A stretch of DNA of 30,690 bases from JAUSNA01 sp964568885. Its GTDB lineage: Bacteria; Patescibacteriota; Microgenomatia; Levybacterales; GWA1-39-11. The notes beneath the pieces are model-generated. The model was not told the DNA's origin. It saw nothing but the letters and a program-made list of their open reading frames with translations, and did not search any database. The stretch is taken from contig CAZMSF010000013.1 in assembly GCA_964568885.1 (NCBI GenBank), positions 1-30,690 of the forward strand. The letters are read 5' to 3'. Position numbers and translations under genes: made by a program. Of the stretch, positions 1 to 7,064 are shown piece after piece; positions within the stretch are counted from its first letter, which is position 1; every line of letters starts with the position of its first letter.

Positions 1-3
1 TTG

Positions 4-75
4 TGAGCGGCCAGGGACTCGAACCCTGAACCGATTCCTTAAGAGGGAATTGCTCTACCATTGAGCTAGCCGCCC
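4..75 (-). tRNA. tRNA-Lys (anticodon CTT)
   Basis: Read on the minus strand, a full cloverleaf folds: a 7-bp acceptor stem (GGGCGGC with GCCGCTC, one G-U), a GCTC/GAGC D-stem, an anticodon stem ATTCC/GGAAT around loop CTCTTAA (anticodon CTT, reading AAG), and a T-stem CAGGG/CCCTG around TTCGAGT. The discriminator base is A. CCA is not encoded; the next bases are CAA. It lies downstream of tRNA-Arg on the same strand and the two could be co-transcribed. Confidence 0.95.
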
Positions 76-285
76 CACTCACAAATATTTGGTGGCCAAA
101 CTTGTTTAGCCGCCCGTTCAATTTTCAAAGGCTAGTGAAATGGCAAGGTTTCCCTTACCATTGAGCTAGCCGCTTATTCTTTGCGGCCAAGCTCTGCTTA
201 GCCGCCCCACTCACAATTACTTGGTGGCCAAACTTGCTTACACGAAGTGAAGCTTTGCTTGACCGCCCTACTCACAATCATTTTG
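76..285. repeat. Hairpin-rich spacer with tRNA-derived repeats
   Basis: No gene is visible between the two tRNAs; the spacer is repetitive. The 15-mer CCGCCC(C/T)ACTCACAA occurs at 70-84, 202-216 and 263-277. Hairpins sit at 91-114 (GGTGGCCAAAC against GTTTAGCCGCC, one wobble and one mismatch), 183-205 (GCGGCCAAGC against GCTTAGCCGC, 3-nt loop) and 223-267 (similar outer arms with an inner GCTTaCAC/GTGAAGC hairpin). Bases 156-173 are identical to tRNA-Lys bases 56-73 and form one arm of a longer imperfect hairpin at 130-171. Role unknown: it could serve tRNA processing, be a decaying tRNA array, or be a small mobile palindromic repeat. Confidence 0.8.
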
Positions 286-357
286 CGCCCCCAAGAGGAA
301 TCGAACCCCTATCACTTGGTTCGAAGCCAAGTACTCTATCCGTTAAGCTATGGGGGC
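286..357 (-). tRNA. tRNA-Arg (anticodon TCG)
   Basis: On the minus strand the acceptor stem GCCCCCA pairs with TGGGGGC. The anticodon stem CTTGG/CCAAG encloses CTTCGAA (anticodon TCG, reading CGA), and the T-stem AGGGG/CCTCT encloses TTCGATT. The discriminator is G, and CCA is not encoded (GCA follows). It is the upstream member of a two-tRNA set with tRNA-Lys. Confidence 0.95.
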
Positions 358-438
358 AATTCCTACCCAGGCTATAGGTTACATATTTTACCAAATTGCC
401 TCGTCCTACTCAAATTCATATATTTTTAAGCTCATTTT

Positions 439-447
439 TGATATACT
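439..447 (+). promoter_or_regulatory. Extended -10 promoter for the GT2 gene
   Basis: TGATATACT matches the extended -10 form TGnTATAAT with one change. It ends 16 nt before the ATG at 464, so the leader would be only about 9 nt. I see no convincing -35 hexamer, which is normal for extended -10 promoters. Confidence 0.5.
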
Positions 448-463
448 CCTTATGAGGCTATAA

Positions 464-1402
464 ATGAAACCTGAATTCAGTGTCGTTATTCCTATTCTTA
501 ACGAAGAAGAAAGCGTTCCGGAGTTAACACAACAAATCCACGACGCGTTTTCAAAACTTGGGAAAAAATACGAAATAATCTTTATCGATGACGGTTCTTC
601 AGACAACACACTTCATCTCCTCAAAGAACTAGCGAGGAAAAACAACAATATCCGGATTTTTTCATTCCGCAAGAATCTAGGAAAGGCGGTCGCCTTATCT
701 CTTGGATTCCAAAAAGCACAGGGGGAGTATATCGTGACAATGGATGCCGATTTGCAGGATGACCCGCAGAATATCGAGCGTTTGGTAGTAACCCAGCAGG
801 AAGGTGATTACGATTTGGTATCAGGATGGCGCAAAAACAGGCGCGATTCATTACTTAAAAAGACAAATTCCAAATTTTTTAACAACATGATAATTCCTTT
901 CCTGTTCGGGACAAATTTTAAAGATATGAATTCAGGTCTCAAGCTCTATAAAAAACAACTTGCTAAGGAAATTAGGATTTATGGAGGAATGCACCGGTTT
1001 ATTCCCATCTTGGCTCATGAAATGGGATTTAAAGTTAAAGAGGTAGATATTCTTCATAGAAGTAGAAAGTACGGGTATTCAAAATATAAATCGACAAAAA
1101 TTCTCACCGACATTCCGGACCTTATAACAATGTACTTCTTGGTCAAATATACAAGGCGACCCCTTCATTTCTTTTCAAAGCTCGGAGGAACTCTGCTTTT
1201 GACGGGAAGCGTTATGCTTTTATACTTGATAGTCTTAAAGCTCTTAGGTCACTCCATAGGCAACAGACCGCTTCTAATATTTGGTGTTCTCTTTGTTATT
1301 GCCGGAATACAAACCATATTTACCGGACTACTTGCAGACTTGATGGTCAATTTCAATAGAAATAAAGAAGATGAACAACCGCCAATTCGCTTCGAGTCCT
1401 AA
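464..1402 (+). CDS. GT2 polyprenyl-phosphate glycosyltransferase
   Basis: A 312-aa family 2 glycosyltransferase of the DPM1/GtrB type, which moves a sugar from a nucleotide sugar to a polyprenyl phosphate at the cytoplasmic face of the membrane. Seen: the GT-A start SVVIPILNEEESVPEL (about residues 6-21), FIDDGSSDN near 39-47, and the metal-binding DxD-type motif DADLQDD from residue 94. Two hydrophobic helices near the C-terminus (about 235-300) are typical of GtrB-like enzymes. The length is usual for this subgroup. The next gene overlaps its 3' end by 32 nt and encodes a membrane protein with a flippase-like half, which suggests joint work on lipid-linked sugars. Donor sugar and acceptor are unknown. 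An extended -10 precedes it, with no clear SD. Confidence 0.9.
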   Translation: MKPEFSVVIPILNEEESVPELTQQIHDAFSKLGKKYEIIFIDDGSSDNTLHLLKELARKNNNIRIFSFRKNLGKAVALSLGFQKAQGEYIVTMDADLQDDPQNIERLVVTQQEGDYDLVSGWRKNRRDSLLKKTNSKFFNNMIIPFLFGTNFKDMNSGLKLYKKQLAKEIRIYGGMHRFIPILAHEMGFKVKEVDILHRSRKYGYSKYKSTKILTDIPDLITMYFLVKYTRRPLHFFSKLGGTLLLTGSVMLLYLIVLKLLGHSIGNRPLLIFGVLFVIAGIQTIFTGLLADLMVNFNRNKEDEQPPIRFES

Positions 1403-3710
1403 AATTTCCATGCAACGGACAAAACAATTACTACGAAAGTTTTTAGGAATACCGGTGACTGTCATTGCCTTCCTTTTCATTATTAAAATTTTCTTTGACA
1501 ACAGGACTCTTATCACTCACTCATTTCTCAACGTCAATCCTATTCTTTTTCTCATCGGGATTTTATTTTACGCCTTGTTTTTTGCAATAAAGTCGCTAGT
1601 GTGGCTTGAGATTCTTAAAAGAAGAGGGTTTACCCCCAATAAAAGAGCTACTCTTTGGCGATATTCCCTTTCAGAAATAAAACGGTATGTACCGGGCAGC
1701 GTATTCGCTTTTATGGGGAGAATGCAGGCGCTTTCTGAGGATGTTCCGCAAAAAGAGACCCTCAAAGGAATCGGAATAGAAGCGCTTCTTCTTGCTCTTT
1801 CCGCACTTATTGTTGCGGTACCGGCTCTTTCCTACCCGCTATTTAAAGCCCGCGAGCAGCAGGACGTTCCCTTTTTTGTACCCGTTGCAGGTGTTGTTGT
1901 CTTATTTATAGTTATTTCTTCTCTCATCTATTCGAGATTTAGAAAAACTCTTTCCAATTATTTTGATAGCCTCCTTCTTTTTATTTTGGCGTGGTTATTG
2001 TATGCATTGGGGTGTTTTTTTATTGCCATTTCGTTTTCATATATCTATCCGGGCAACTTTGTATTCATTCTTTCATTTTTTGTCCTTTCCTGGCTTGCAG
2101 GGTACCTGCTTTTCATAACTCCTATGGGGCTTGGGGTAAGAGAGCTTGTTATTGTAGGAAGTCTTTCACTTTTCGTTCCTCTCTCAATAGCATCGGCTAT
2201 AGCTGTTTTGACACGCATCGGAATGGTTATTGGAGAGCTTTTTTTCCTCTTTTTCTCATATTTTTTTGCCCATCTGAAAAACAGTTCGCGTATTTTACGA
2301 TTAAATCCATACCTTGCGATAGTAATTTCTCTCTCCGTTCTCTATTTAATATTTTTTACAAGCTACACATTCATGCGCCACGATGCATATCTTTCGGGAA
2401 GGTTTGATTTGGGGAATATGTCCCAAACCGTCTGGAATACGTCGAAGGGGAATTTTTTCATGCTTACCAATCCTGACGGCATAGAAAAAATATCACGGCT
2501 CGCCGACCATTCCGACATTCTCCTCGTCCTGTTTGCCCCCATTTATCTCATGTGGTCGGACCCGAAAGTACTTCTTATCATTCAGTCCTTGTCTTTGGCT
2601 TTGGGAGGCATCGTTATTTATTTCTTGGGAAAAGAAATATTGAAAAACGAGAAATTATCGCTTGCATTGTCAATTTCCTTTTTTCTTAATTTCTGGATTC
2701 ACGAACAGAACATCTTTGACTTTCACGCGGTAACTATCGGAACCACCCTTCTTTTGGCGGCATTTTTATTTCTTTTGAAAAAGCAGTATCTCCGTTTTTC
2801 ATTTTTTCTTCTTTTGTCTGTTATGACTAAAGAGAATGTTTTTCTTGTCGCCAGTTTTTTCGGTCTTTATCTTCTTTTAAAACAAAAAAGGGTTATCCCG
2901 GGCATACTTCTGACAGTAATTCCCACCATAATCTTCTTTTACTTGACTTCTAAAGCCATACCCGAGGCCCGTGGCAATGTTCACTTTGCGCTTTCTTATT
3001 ATTCCTATCTAGGAGGCTCTACTCAAGGAATCGTAAAAAACCTTCTCCTTCATCCTCAAATTATTCTCGGGCATTTATTCAGCGTCCCTTCACTTGTATA
3101 CCTTCACGAGGTTCTCGCACCAACCGGATATCTTGCCCTCTTCAGTCCTCTTTATTTAGCTTTTACCCTCCCCGATGTGGCGATAAGTCTGCTCTCAAGC
3201 AACCAAAATCTCCGCTCCTATCAGTACCATTACGGTGCGATAATAATGCCCTTTGTGTATATCTCAACTATGTATGGGGTAGCATTTCTCATAAAGAAGT
3301 TTCGGAAATTTCCCCATATCGAAACTGCTCTTTTTTACTACATTCTCTTTTCCGCTTTTATAACGGTTTATTTTTACTCTCCCATTCCGGGTATGAAAGA
3401 TGCCGACTACCGGCCCTACATGACACAAAACACGGAACTTATTTCCCGGTACCTCTCAATCATTCCAAAGAATTCCTCCGTCAGTGCTTCAAATAATATC
3501 GGCGCTCATCTCTCCCATAGGGAAAATATATTTGTCATACCCTTTGCCCTGAACAGCGCAGACTATGTAGTCCTGTACGGAGAAAAGAAATCTGTCGTGA
3601 ATTCTGTTGAGCACTTAAAATATAGCGTGCTTGTGCAGGATACAAAAAATAATTTCTACATCTTCAAAAAGAAGGCATCGGTCGAATGTTTTACGAATTG
3701 CCTTCCTTAA
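1371..3710 (+). CDS. Fused LPG-flippase-like and DUF2079 membrane protein
   Basis: A 779-aa polytopic membrane protein with two recognisable halves. Residues about 20-310 resemble the membrane part of lysylphosphatidylglycerol synthase (UPF0104), with GMGVRE-like chemistry in MGLGVREL. Residues about 320-770 match DUF2079, whose hallmark RHDAYLSGRFDLG starts near residue 336 and is followed by WNT and ADHSD motifs. DUF2079 proteins resemble membrane glycosyltransferases that use lipid-linked sugars. The gene overlaps the GT2 gene by 32 nt, so it is likely co-translated with it and may use the lipid-linked sugar that enzyme makes (inference). Neither start has a clear SD; an alternative ATG at 1410 would avoid the overlap. 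The two domains are usually separate proteins. It ends 1 nt from the convergent gene. Confidence 0.8.
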   Translation: MNNRQFASSPKISMQRTKQLLRKFLGIPVTVIAFLFIIKIFFDNRTLITHSFLNVNPILFLIGILFYALFFAIKSLVWLEILKRRGFTPNKRATLWRYSLSEIKRYVPGSVFAFMGRMQALSEDVPQKETLKGIGIEALLLALSALIVAVPALSYPLFKAREQQDVPFFVPVAGVVVLFIVISSLIYSRFRKTLSNYFDSLLLFILAWLLYALGCFFIAISFSYIYPGNFVFILSFFVLSWLAGYLLFITPMGLGVRELVIVGSLSLFVPLSIASAIAVLTRIGMVIGELFFLFFSYFFAHLKNSSRILRLNPYLAIVISLSVLYLIFFTSYTFMRHDAYLSGRFDLGNMSQTVWNTSKGNFFMLTNPDGIEKISRLADHSDILLVLFAPIYLMWSDPKVLLIIQSLSLALGGIVIYFLGKEILKNEKLSLALSISFFLNFWIHEQNIFDFHAVTIGTTLLLAAFLFLLKKQYLRFSFFLLLSVMTKENVFLVASFFGLYLLLKQKRVIPGILLTVIPTIIFFYLTSKAIPEARGNVHFALSYYSYLGGSTQGIVKNLLLHPQIILGHLFSVPSLVYLHEVLAPTGYLALFSPLYLAFTLPDVAISLLSSNQNLRSYQYHYGAIIMPFVYISTMYGVAFLIKKFRKFPHIETALFYYILFSAFITVYFYSPIPGMKDADYRPYMTQNTELISRYLSIIPKNSSVSASNNIGAHLSHRENIFVIPFALNSADYVVLYGEKKSVVNSVEHLKYSVLVQDTKNNFYIFKKKASVECFTNCLP

Positions 3711-3711
3711 A

Positions 3712-5055
3712 TTACTTTGTGAGATTGTATTCCCGAGGAAAGTAATAGAAAGATGCCGGAACATCATCGGTAAGATATTTCTGAAAATCGGCATACAATT
3801 TTTTGCGTTTTTCAACATCGGATATTGAACGCCCGTCCTCCAAAAGCTTATCTATCCTTAAATTCTTGTAATGCGTAATGTTATTTGCTTGATCTGAATG
3901 CCATAAGACATATTGGTCAGGGTCTTCAGGTATTTTAATCTTGTATATAAAAATCTGAAAATCGGAAGGGATGTCCTGCACTATCTTAATTTTCGTTTTG
4001 ATACCGATTTTTTCCCACGCCTTTTGAATTTCCTGTGCAACCCTTTGGAATTCATCTGTTGTAGATATGGTAAGAATTGAGTTAATCGGCTCTTTAAAAG
4101 AAGAAAGAAGTGTTTTCGACAGCTCTATATCGGAGATTTTGTAAGTAGGCGGCTGGCTGAAATATATGGAATTGGGCGGTATGGGACCAAAAGCTCTCTC
4201 CCCTATATCAACGGTCGCCGGAAGCGCGTAATTAAGAGCCTGCCTTACTTTCTTATTGTTGAGAACCGAATCATTGCTATTGTAGAAAATTGAAATCAGT
4301 GAAGAATAATTGATATATCCTTGGGATTTTACTTTCGACCATTTAGAAAGGTCTGTCTTGTCAATCATCGTAGAAGACGCTCCGTAAATTTTACTGACCT
4401 CTCCCAAAAGAAACGCAACCTTTAACGCTCTCTGGGTCGGATAAAAGTATATCTTCCTCTTTTTATTCTTGCTCGTTGTATCAATAAGGGTAATACTCCT
4501 CACAAATCCGCCGTTGACATCGATGTTTTCCATTTTGTATTTTCCAATTCCGGAAAGGTTTTTTCCAAAAATAGGTCTGGCAACGGTTGTAAGAAACGGC
4601 GAATAGGGGTTTTTGAGTGTAAATTGAATTGTGTATTTGTCTATTGTTTTAATATCTACGTCTTCAAAGTTGTAGCTCACGTTCTTGCTTGTCAGTTCTT
4701 CCCCATTATGAAATTTTATACCGTGCCGTATTTTGAACACATACATTTTGTCACCCTTAATTGTCCACGATGACGATGCTGCGGGAAGTACCTGGCCGCT
4801 CGACTCAACTTTCGTCAATCCATAACTTATTTGACTAAGAATCTCTTTGGGAATCGTTTGAATCGTATAGGTCCCTGTGTAGCCAATGTTTTCCGTTGTC
4901 TTGAAGATGAGAGGCCTGAAGTAATAGTTGATAAGACCGATTATCGCAAAAAAGATGAGTATACCCAAAAGAAGTGAACTTATGATGGTGCGGCGCATTT
5001 TTTTGAAATACGCCTTAATAAGCCAAGCGTAATATCGCCGTTTGAGAGTTGCCAT
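3712..5055 (-). CDS. Membrane-anchored family 5 solute-binding protein
   Basis: 447 aa with similarity to SBP_bac_5 (peptide/nickel-type periplasmic binding proteins). The pattern of a predicted-energy-style strand, FKIRHGIKFHNGEELTSKNV (about residues 106-125), then VRQALNYALP near 265 and the later FQRVAQEIQKAWEKIGIK is the classic family 5 layout. It has an N-terminal membrane helix (about 22-45) after a positively charged stretch, not a lipobox, so it is probably tethered. Family members usually run to 500-600 aa, so this one is short. No permease or ATPase genes of an Opp/Dpp transporter are nearby. It follows secG by 6 nt without an SD and is probably translated by reinitiation. Ligand unknown. 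Confidence 0.8.
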   Translation of the reverse strand: MATLKRRYYAWLIKAYFKKMRRTIISSLLLGILIFFAIIGLINYYFRPLIFKTTENIGYTGTYTIQTIPKEILSQISYGLTKVESSGQVLPAASSSWTIKGDKMYVFKIRHGIKFHNGEELTSKNVSYNFEDVDIKTIDKYTIQFTLKNPYSPFLTTVARPIFGKNLSGIGKYKMENIDVNGGFVRSITLIDTTSKNKKRKIYFYPTQRALKVAFLLGEVSKIYGASSTMIDKTDLSKWSKVKSQGYINYSSLISIFYNSNDSVLNNKKVRQALNYALPATVDIGERAFGPIPPNSIYFSQPPTYKISDIELSKTLLSSFKEPINSILTISTTDEFQRVAQEIQKAWEKIGIKTKIKIVQDIPSDFQIFIYKIKIPEDPDQYVLWHSDQANNITHYKNLRIDKLLEDGRSISDVEKRKKLYADFQKYLTDDVPASFYYFPREYNLTK

Positions 5056-5061
5056 AAAAAT

Positions 5062-5277
5062 CTACTGCAATACGAGTGTTAGAATGGAGTTAGCGGCAAA
5101 TAGAACCGCAAGTACAATTGTTGAGTAAAAAAGGAATTTCTCAAGACCTCTCTTGCTTCTAAAGCTTTCTCCTCCACCGCCAAAAGCAATTCCCGCCTCA
5201 CTTCCCCGCTGTTGCAATATGATAGCAACGACAAGAAGTAAAGACAGAACGAGTTGAATTACTGCAAATATGTTCAT
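5062..5277 (-). CDS. secG: Preprotein translocase subunit SecG
   Basis: 71 aa with two membrane helices (about 4-21 and 49-70) joined by the glycine-rich cytoplasmic loop typical of SecG (IAFGGGGESFRSKRG, about 30-44). LLVVAIILQQRGSEAG is the family signature region. SecG is the small auxiliary subunit of SecYEG that assists SecA-driven protein export. The length is normal. It is followed after 6 nt by the solute-binding protein gene, itself an exported protein. I see no SD and no convincing promoter directly before it; 5278-5326 contains nothing else recognisable. Confidence 0.92.
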   Translation of the reverse strand: MNIFAVIQLVLSLLLVVAIILQQRGSEAGIAFGGGGESFRSKRGLEKFLFYSTIVLAVLFAANSILTLVLQ

Positions 5278-5326
5278 ATTGTAATCGGTCAGTAAGGGCC
5301 GGTCTGGTTCCTGCTCTTCTCCTTGA

Positions 5327-5731
5327 TTACTTATGAAATAACCAGAATATGAGCTTTGTAATGAGGTATATTGTAACAGAAATTAGTATATATGACAAAA
5401 GGAGAGACACATAAAATTTGTGTATCTCAATTCCCCAGAACGAAATACCCGTAAATGTAAATGGCCGCACGTCTATTGACGGGTAAATAAGCGTTATGAG
5501 AAATAATATAAACGCAGTAATAAAAACACTAAAAAGACCAAGACTGAGAAGGTTGAACGGCAAAGAGATGACCGAAAGTATAGGTTTTATTATTTTAAAT
5601 CCTATTGCAAGAAGAATTCCGCCGATTATCAGGGTTTTTAGTCCACCACGAAGAGACAAACCGGCAAACAACATTTGTGTAAGGTATAAAGCAAATGCAT
5701 AGAGTAAAACATTTCGTAGGATTGCTTTCAT
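5327..5731 (-). CDS. YvlD-type 4-helix membrane protein (Phage_holin_4_2)
   Basis: 134 aa with four predicted membrane helices (about 5-25, 33-53, 60-85, 105-130). The core IIKPILSVISLPFNLLSLGL, about residues 47-66, carries the family's N/K-P-I-L...LP-N-L-L-x-L-G-L pattern. This family is annotated as phage holin 4 superfamily/YvlD but is widespread on chromosomes with no phage nearby. There is no phage gene in this window, so a holin role is unlikely. It lies between uvrC (49 nt upstream) and secG (49 nt downstream) on the same strand. Function unknown, perhaps envelope stress. Confidence 0.82.
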   Translation of the reverse strand: MKAILRNVLLYAFALYLTQMLFAGLSLRGGLKTLIIGGILLAIGFKIIKPILSVISLPFNLLSLGLFSVFITAFILFLITLIYPSIDVRPFTFTGISFWGIEIHKFYVSLLLSYILISVTIYLITKLIFWLFHK

Positions 5732-5780
5732 ATCTCAGTTCTTACTTACTCACACAGTCAGTATTTATAGAATAGCACAA

Positions 5781-7064
5781 TTATGAAGGAAGCATTGCTT
5801 TTTTCCGGAGTAAACGGTGGTAGGTTATGGCGAATCTGTGCGCCTCATCTCTGATGCGTCTCAAAAGATTGATGCCTGGCGTTGAATGAGGAAGTTTTAT
5901 CTCCACGAATTCGATACCCCCGGGTTTTTTTAAGGGAATTACGATGACTTCTTCTCTTTTTGCAAGACCAACGACAGGAATCCGTTTGCCCATATTTGCC
6001 AAAGCCTTCAATGCTGCACCGACCTGCCCCTTTCCACCGTCTATAACAAGTAGCTGGGGAACCGGCCATTCGTTGTCAAGCCTGCGGGACAGCATTTCTC
6101 TCATCATATGAAAGTCGTCGGGGGTATCTTTCGTACGGATTTTAAAACGTCGGTATTCTTTTGCCGCCTTATCTCCATTAAGAAAAACTACCATTGAACC
6201 TGTCGCCTGTTTCCCCGAAAAATTTGATATGTCATAACACTCAACTCTTTCAAGATTACCCAGATTTGGGTAATAGTCTTTAAGAATTTCTTTCAGTGAA
6301 GTGACCTCCTTTTCAATGCGTTCAAAATAGAAGTCGGGCTTGTCCATATAGTGAAACGGGTCATATGTGGTGCTTGTAATAAGTTCTATTCTCTCAATTT
6401 TCTGTTGTATCTCCGATGCTTTTTCATACTCTTCGCCTTTTGAATATTCATCCCTCTCTGTGACAAGATGTTTTATCACCTCATCCTTTTTCCCTTCCAA
6501 AAAGCGCTTAATATTTTTAAGATTTTTTTTGTACTCCTGCATTTTTTCAGGATTTGAAAGCACGCAGGGACAAAGATGCAGGTGATAATACAGACACTTT
6601 CTCTTCGGATGATTTTTTACCGACTGATATGGGAATATACGGCGCATCAACTTTAGGACCGTTTTAAGAGCAGTGGCATCTGAATATGGACCAAAATATT
6701 TTGAGTTGTTGTTGGTTTTTTTGCGGGTTATGGTAACTGAGGGATTGTCCCCGGACGTTATTTCAACCATCGGGTATGACTTGTCATCAATCAGCTTTAT
6801 ATTGTAGAAGGGCTTGTGTTTTTTTATCAATGAAGATTCGAGAAGAAATGCCTCAATTTCAGATGATACCTGAATGGTCGCAATGTTTCTTACGGCATTT
6901 ACGAGTTTGATAGTCTTTGCATCTAACGCTTTATTCGAGAAATAGGAGGACACGCGCTTTTTCAGGTCTTTAGCTTTCCCCACGTACAGAATTTTTTCTT
7001 TTTCGTCTTTGAACAAGTACACTCCCGGTGCGGAAGGTAATTGCGGCAACAATAATCGATCCAC
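5781..7064 (-). CDS. uvrC: Excinuclease ABC subunit C, short form
   Basis: 427 aa; the dual-incision nuclease of nucleotide excision repair. In order: a GIY-YIG domain (GVYLF at 14-18, YVGKAKDLKKR at 27-37); a Cys-containing segment (C157, C165, C167); a UVR motif that binds UvrB (about 198-232); and an RNase H-like endonuclease domain with ECYDIS (D278), VIDGGKGQ (D342) and RDEAHRFA (H409). It ends soon after this motif, so the C-terminal tandem helix-hairpin-helix of ordinary UvrC (about 560-610 aa) is absent and the segment between the UVR and nuclease domains is short. The start is GTG at 7064, supported by a strong AGGAGG (7073-7078) 8 nt upstream. The first 95 nt lie inside the end of the transglutaminase-like gene. 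Confidence 0.93.
   Translation of the reverse strand: MDRLLLPQLPSAPGVYLFKDEKEKILYVGKAKDLKKRVSSYFSNKALDAKTIKLVNAVRNIATIQVSSEIEAFLLESSLIKKHKPFYNIKLIDDKSYPMVEITSGDNPSVTITRKKTNNNSKYFGPYSDATALKTVLKLMRRIFPYQSVKNHPKRKCLYYHLHLCPCVLSNPEKMQEYKKNLKNIKRFLEGKKDEVIKHLVTERDEYSKGEEYEKASEIQQKIERIELITSTTYDPFHYMDKPDFYFERIEKEVTSLKEILKDYYPNLGNLERVECYDISNFSGKQATGSMVVFLNGDKAAKEYRRFKIRTKDTPDDFHMMREMLSRRLDNEWPVPQLLVIDGGKGQVGAALKALANMGKRIPVVGLAKREEVIVIPLKKPGGIEFVEIKLPHSTPGINLLRRIRDEAHRFAITYHRLLRKKAMLPS

Noticed and set aside
76..285. CRISPR array in the tRNA spacer
   Set aside because: The repeats are unequal in spacing (132 and 61 nt), are palindromic and tRNA-like, and no cas genes are present.
247..429. 60-residue frame across tRNA-Arg
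   Set aside because: It reads through the tRNA gene on the opposite strand and has no SD or recognisable protein pattern.
5327..5731. Phage holin and possible prophage
   Set aside because: The family name is misleading; no phage structural, lysis or integrase genes are present in the window.
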